NCBI GenBank assembly: GCA_965245735.1
Contig: CBDFAX010000003.1
Location: 1-64,000 of the forward strand
Direction: 5' to 3'
DNA length: 64,000 bases
Source of the DNA: Abiotrophia sp965245735
GTDB lineage: Bacteria > Bacillota > Bacilli > Lactobacillales > Aerococcaceae
Shown here: positions 60,407-64,000 of the stretch, piece after piece
Position numbering within the stretch: the first letter of the stretch is position 1
Layout of the letters: each line of letters starts with the position of its first letter
Program-made: the position numbers and the translations under genes
Notes under the pieces: generated by a model
Databases searched by the model: none
What the model was told of the DNA's origin: nothing
The model's input: the letters and a program-made list of their open reading frames with translations, nothing else

Positions 60407-61519
60407 TTACTTACAGATTTCTTCTAAAACTTGGACCAAGCGATCTGAGGCATCACGAATCCCTAATTCATAGGCTGAGCGAGCCATTTTTTCTAGGTTT
60501 TCTGGATCAGCCATCAGTTCTTGGATGGTCTCCACTAGGCTCGTCGCAGTCAAATCCGCTTGCTTAATCATACGAGCGGCTCCATGGTCTACAAGGGCCA
60601 TAGCATTATGCTCCTGGTGGTTGTTGGTAACATAAGGACTTGGCACCAGAATGCTTGGCAAGCCTAATGCCGTTAATTCTGTTAAGCTAGTTGCCCCACT
60701 TCTACCGACCACTAGCTTAATTTGGCGCAAGAGACTTGGCATATTGTCGATATAAGGCACTAGACGGACGTTAGCTGGCAGCTCTTCCTTGAGGCTTTGT
60801 CGCAATTCATCATAATGCACTCGACCTGTTGCCACAATAACTTGGTAGTCTTGTCCAGCAAAGGACGGAATAGCTTCAATGGCCGCTTGGTTAATGGCTG
60901 GCGCACCACGACTACCTCCAAAGACCAAGACGGTTGGAACTTGATCATCCAACTGGAATTGTTCAGAAAGGATGGTGTCCATTTTAGGTGTAGCCACTAC
61001 TTCTTGGCCACGCGGATTCCCAGTTAAAATAATCTTGCTTTCTTGCCCCTTAAAGTCACTTTTCACTTCTTCAAAGCAGGTCGCAATCCGATTGACAAAA
61101 CGGCTAAGGAATTTGTTAGTAACTCCTGCCACACTATTTTGTTCATGAATTAAGCTTGGAATACCTAGACGGCTAGCTGCATAGAGGACTGGTGCACAGA
61201 CATAACCTCCTGTCCCAATCACCACATCTGGCTTAAAGTCCCGTAAGATCTTTTTAGCCTTGTGGACACTGGTTAACATAAGCCAAGCTGTCTTAAGGTT
61301 TTCAAGAGATAAAGAACGTTTTAAACCCTGGATCTCAACTGATTGAAAGGCTAGGCCTTCTTTTGCGACAATATCTGCCTCCAAGCCCTTCTTACTACCA
61401 ACATAGAGGCACTCTACCTCCGGATATTTGGCTTTAATGACTTGATAGAGGGCGAGAGCTGGATAGATATGTCCACCTGTTCCGCCACCTGAAAGTACGA
61501 TACGTTTAATTTCAGTCAT
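60407..61519 (-). CDS. murG: UDP-N-acetylglucosamine--lipid I transferase
   Basis: Adds GlcNAc to lipid I to make lipid II on the inner face of the membrane. The 370-residue GT-B glycosyltransferase has the N-terminal VLSGGGTGGHIYPALAL (8-24), GTGGYVCAPVLYAA, HEQNSVAGVTNK and the C-terminal VVGRSGATSLTELTALGLPSILVPSPY, where the donor nucleotide binds. The ATG at 61519 follows GGGAGG, 18 bp after murD. Confidence 0.97.
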   Translation of the reverse strand: MTEIKRIVLSGGGTGGHIYPALALYQVIKAKYPEVECLYVGSKKGLEADIVAKEGLAFQSVEIQGLKRSLSLENLKTAWLMLTSVHKAKKILRDFKPDVVIGTGGYVCAPVLYAASRLGIPSLIHEQNSVAGVTNKFLSRFVNRIATCFEEVKSDFKGQESKIILTGNPRGQEVVATPKMDTILSEQFQLDDQVPTVLVFGGSRGAPAINQAAIEAIPSFAGQDYQVIVATGRVHYDELRQSLKEELPANVRLVPYIDNMPSLLRQIKLVVGRSGATSLTELTALGLPSILVPSPYVTNNHQEHNAMALVDHGAARMIKQADLTATSLVETIQELMADPENLEKMARSAYELGIRDASDRLVQVLEEICK

Positions 61520-61536
61520 GCTAGACTACCTCCCTT

Positions 61537-62928
61537 TTAGTCCTTATAAGGTTTTTCAGCCAGATAAGACTGGATCAAGTCCACAAAATGCTGACCCCGC
61601 ACCTCAAAGTTAGCGAATTGATCCCAACTTGCGCATGAAGGTGAGAATAAGACCACTTCTCCTGCTTGAGCAGCCTCATAGGCAGCCAAACTCGCTTGGT
61701 CTAAGTTTTCATAAAGATGAATAGCTGGCACTCCAGCTTGTCGGAAAGCTCTAGCCATTTTTTCTTTACTTTCCCCATAGAGAAAGGCCTCTACAACATG
61801 CTCTAAGTGGGGGATTAAATCATCGAATTCATTGCCTCGATCTAGGCCACCACCGATATAACGGATTGGTTGAGTAAAGCTCTTAAGAGCAGTAGTAGCT
61901 GCTACCATGTTGGTTGACTTAGAGTCATTGTAGAAGATACGACCCGCTGATTTAGCAATAGGTTGCAAGCGGTGAGGCATGCCAGCATAGGCACTCAACT
62001 CCGCTTGAATAGCTTGGTTGGAGACGCCTAGTAACTTGGCCACTGCAATTGCTGCCAGGGCATTTTGAACGTTATGATCACCAGGCACGCCAATTTGTGA
62101 CACTTTGGCTACTTCCTCACCACGGAAAAATAGAGCGTCCCCTTGGCGATAGGCACCCTGGGCCTGCACCTCAGGACTAGCTGGTAAATGGCTAAATGGC
62201 ACCTGCTGGGCTTTAACCTGACTGACATGCGAGCGAAGGGTTGGATCGGTGACATTATAGACCCAATAATCAGCAGCTGTTTGATTGGCAACTAATTTGA
62301 ACTTAGCCGACTCATAACCTTCCTGATTACCATGATAATCCAGATGGGCTGAAGTTAGGTTGGTCATAACCGCAATACTTGGCCGGAACTTCTCGGTTCC
62401 CATCAATTGGAAGCTAGATACTTCCATTACGATTACATCATCAGGGCTTGCTTGGTTAGCCGTAACAAGTGACGGCACCCCGATATTTCCTGCTAAACGA
62501 GCCTGACCTTGTAGCCGGTGCGCTAGCATTTGATGAATCCAACTGGTCGTGGTGGTCTTCCCATTACTTCCTGTCACGGCCACAATAGGACATGGCGCAA
62601 TCCAAGAAGCTAGCTCAATATCTGTATAGATAGGTAAGCCTCGTTTTTGGGCTTCCTCAATTAAAGGAACATTATACGGTATCCCAGGGTTTTTGACCAT
62701 AAAATCAAAGTCCTGGTCTAAGAGTTCTAGCGGATGTCCGCCATCTACCACCTTAACACCTCTGTCCATAAGCAAATGGACCGACGAATCTTCTAGAAGA
62801 TTTCCCCGGTCGTTTAAGGTTACTTGTGCCCCTTGAGTTAAGAGATATTCAACGACAGAGCGTCCCGTCATAGCATAACCCATTACTAGCACTTTTTTAT
62901 TTTTTAAATCTTGACCCATTTGTCCCAT
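61537..62928 (-). CDS. murD: UDP-N-acetylmuramoyl-L-alanine--D-glutamate ligase
   Basis: Adds D-glutamate, supplied by the racemase encoded at 6999-7850, to UDP-MurNAc-L-Ala. The 463-residue Mur ligase has the N-terminal Rossmann-like KKVLVMGYAMTGRS, ATP motif VAVTGSNGKTTTTSWI (about 116-131), EVSSFQL and the C-terminal NDSKSTNMVAATTAL. Start ATG at 62928; a GTG at 62940 is also open but less well spaced, and a third ATG lies at 62919. It is 22 bp after mraY. Confidence 0.96.
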   Translation of the reverse strand: MGQMGQDLKNKKVLVMGYAMTGRSVVEYLLTQGAQVTLNDRGNLLEDSSVHLLMDRGVKVVDGGHPLELLDQDFDFMVKNPGIPYNVPLIEEAQKRGLPIYTDIELASWIAPCPIVAVTGSNGKTTTTSWIHQMLAHRLQGQARLAGNIGVPSLVTANQASPDDVIVMEVSSFQLMGTEKFRPSIAVMTNLTSAHLDYHGNQEGYESAKFKLVANQTAADYWVYNVTDPTLRSHVSQVKAQQVPFSHLPASPEVQAQGAYRQGDALFFRGEEVAKVSQIGVPGDHNVQNALAAIAVAKLLGVSNQAIQAELSAYAGMPHRLQPIAKSAGRIFYNDSKSTNMVAATTALKSFTQPIRYIGGGLDRGNEFDDLIPHLEHVVEAFLYGESKEKMARAFRQAGVPAIHLYENLDQASLAAYEAAQAGEVVLFSPSCASWDQFANFEVRGQHFVDLIQSYLAEKPYKD

Positions 62929-62949
62929 TAAACTCCACACCTTATCTGA

Positions 62950-63900
62950 TTAGAATATGAAATAATAGCCTAACCCTGCTAAGAGGCCAACGAGCCAAAA
63001 TACGGTCACAACTTTTTGTTCACTCCAACCACTCATTTCAAAGTGATGGTGAATTGGGCTCATCTTGAAAATTCGTTTACCAGTTAGCTTGAAGGACGCT
63101 ACTTGTAACATGACGCTGGCAGTTTCTACTACAAAGACAATCCCGACTAAGAGTAAGCTCCAAGGATTATTGACTAGGAGCGAAATCACTGCTAAACCAG
63201 CGCCTAAGGCCAAGGAACCCACGTCCCCCATGAAAATCTTGGCCGGCTTTTTATTATAATATAAAAAGCCAATTAATGCACCTACTACCACCAAGCAGAT
63301 CAAGGCTAAGGAAGCTTGCTTGCTCTTAAGCGCCATAGCTCCATAAACACCATAAGCGAAAATGTTTAAACCTGTTGCTAAGCCATCCAAACCATCTGTC
63401 AAGTTAACAGCATTGGAGAAACCAGTAATCCAGATAAAGGCGAAAACACCAATCACAAGGGCGTTACTGATAAGGAAAGGCCCTAGGTTGAAGGCTAATT
63501 CCACCTTATTCAAAAGACCAATTAAAACGATAATACCAGAAAAAATCAATTGGGTTAAGAATTTTTGACGTGGCGTCAAACCTTCATTTTGATGACGGAA
63601 GATACTAATAAAGTCATCGATAAAGCCAATCCCACCGAATAACAAGAAGGTCAACAAGAGCATCCAGACACCGCCGTCTAGGAGTCGCAAGAGAGTAGCG
63701 GACCCTAAAAGGGTGACTAAAATGGCCATAATAAAGACTGTTCCACCCATGGTCGGTGTCCCCGTCTTGACTTCATGCCACTTAGGACCTTCTTCACGGG
63801 TTGTCTGTCCAATCTTTCGATAGTTAAAGTAGCCGATAAAGAACGGCATAATGATTACCGTGATTGCAAAACTCACGGCCATTGGCAATAGTAATTCCAT
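62950..63900 (-). CDS. mraY: Phospho-N-acetylmuramoyl-pentapeptide-transferase
   Basis: Transfers phospho-MurNAc-pentapeptide to undecaprenyl phosphate, making lipid I. The 316-residue, about ten-helix protein has KTGTPTMGGTVF (about 46-57), the catalytic FGGIGFIDDFISI (DD pair near 95-96), NLTDGLDGLATG, KIFMGDVGSLALG and the HHH motif MSPIHHHFEMSGW. The ATG at 63900 follows AGAGGAAG. It lies just downstream of what appears to be the division PBP gene. Confidence 0.97.
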   Translation of the reverse strand: MELLLPMAVSFAITVIIMPFFIGYFNYRKIGQTTREEGPKWHEVKTGTPTMGGTVFIMAILVTLLGSATLLRLLDGGVWMLLLTFLLFGGIGFIDDFISIFRHQNEGLTPRQKFLTQLIFSGIIVLIGLLNKVELAFNLGPFLISNALVIGVFAFIWITGFSNAVNLTDGLDGLATGLNIFAYGVYGAMALKSKQASLALICLVVVGALIGFLYYNKKPAKIFMGDVGSLALGAGLAVISLLVNNPWSLLLVGIVFVVETASVMLQVASFKLTGKRIFKMSPIHHHFEMSGWSEQKVVTVFWLVGLLAGLGYYFIF

Positions 63901-63939
63901 CTCTCTCTTCCTCTCTGTTCACTAGTTTGTCCGATATTC

Positions 63940-64000
63940 TTAGCCAAAGTGGCGGGACACTGCCGCCTCAATTTCAGTCACTTCATCATAAGGTAACTTG
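63940..64000 (-). CDS. C-terminal end of the gene upstream of mraY (probably the division PBP)
   Basis: Only the last 19 codons are in the window: KLPYDEVTEIEAAVSRHFG followed by TAA at 63940-63942. In Lactobacillales the gene before mraY is normally pbpX (class B PBP with PASTA domains), and I infer that from position. The tail is too short to confirm it. Confidence 0.45.
   Translation of the reverse strand, partial: KLPYDEVTEIEAAVSRHFG

Overview
The window is a chromosomal stretch of a low-to-moderate G+C Firmicute. The gene set points to Lactobacillales: an Enterococcus-type V-ATPase operon, a streptococcal-type PBP2B, DUF1831 beside a cysteine desulfurase and mnmA, 6S RNA downstream of rarA, and a division cluster ending in divIVA-ileS. 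The family is uncertain; an Aerococcaceae-like or Enterococcus-like coccus is my inference. Most genes are on the minus strand. The exceptions are an SOS-type small gene, yfhO, zwf, rarA and 6S RNA. I saw no insertion sequence, prophage, CRISPR array, tRNA or rRNA gene.

Layout. 1-2445: cca (cut by the window edge), reoY and a TPR gene, a set that controls MurA stability in other Firmicutes. 2558-5374: aquaglyceroporin, YtxH/DUF948 envelope-stress pair, MscS channel. 5396-7850: tightly overlapping racE-rdgB-yfcE-cbpB, running on into mscS. 8015-16536: nine-gene V-ATPase operon (ntpFIKECGABD order) whose c-subunit keeps every Na+ ligand known from E. hirae. 16641-17166: a divergent small gene with two LexA-type boxes in its promoter. 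17186-26094: envelope and sugar-nucleotide genes (two LCP proteins, galE, galU, aminopeptidase, flavodoxin, PBP2B). 26277-29042: YfhO. 29094-37883: recA-cinA, YwaF-like protein, zwf, a hairpin-repeat intergenic region, nrnA, ytoI and dinB. 37911-41313: an ABC exporter with a duplicated permease. 41577-48091: sodA, recD2, a GNAT protein, mnmA, DUF1831 and cysteine desulfurase. 48243-49783: rarA and 6S RNA. 49792-64000: brnQ, then the division and wall cluster (pbp-mraY-murD-murG-divIB-ftsA-ftsZ-ylmG-ylmH-divIVA), then T-box-controlled ileS.

Themes. Peptidoglycan synthesis and division dominate: glutamate racemase, MurD, MurG, MraY, two PBPs, FtsA/Z/Q, DivIVA, LCP and ReoY. A second theme is DNA damage. 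recA, dinB and the unknown small gene carry GAAC-N4-GTTC boxes or close variants, and the last two share a 15-nt promoter core and the same box-in-spacer layout.

Most unusual points: the SOS-type orphan gene; an 82-bp-period array of three long hairpins between zwf and nrnA; a perfect 15-bp inverted repeat over the ytoI promoter; a GalE whose catalytic YxxxK lysine is methionine; LCP and CinA proteins with degenerate active sites; and a ftsZ-ylmG junction lacking ylmE and sepF. All product names rest on reading motifs and on synteny. No database search was run.
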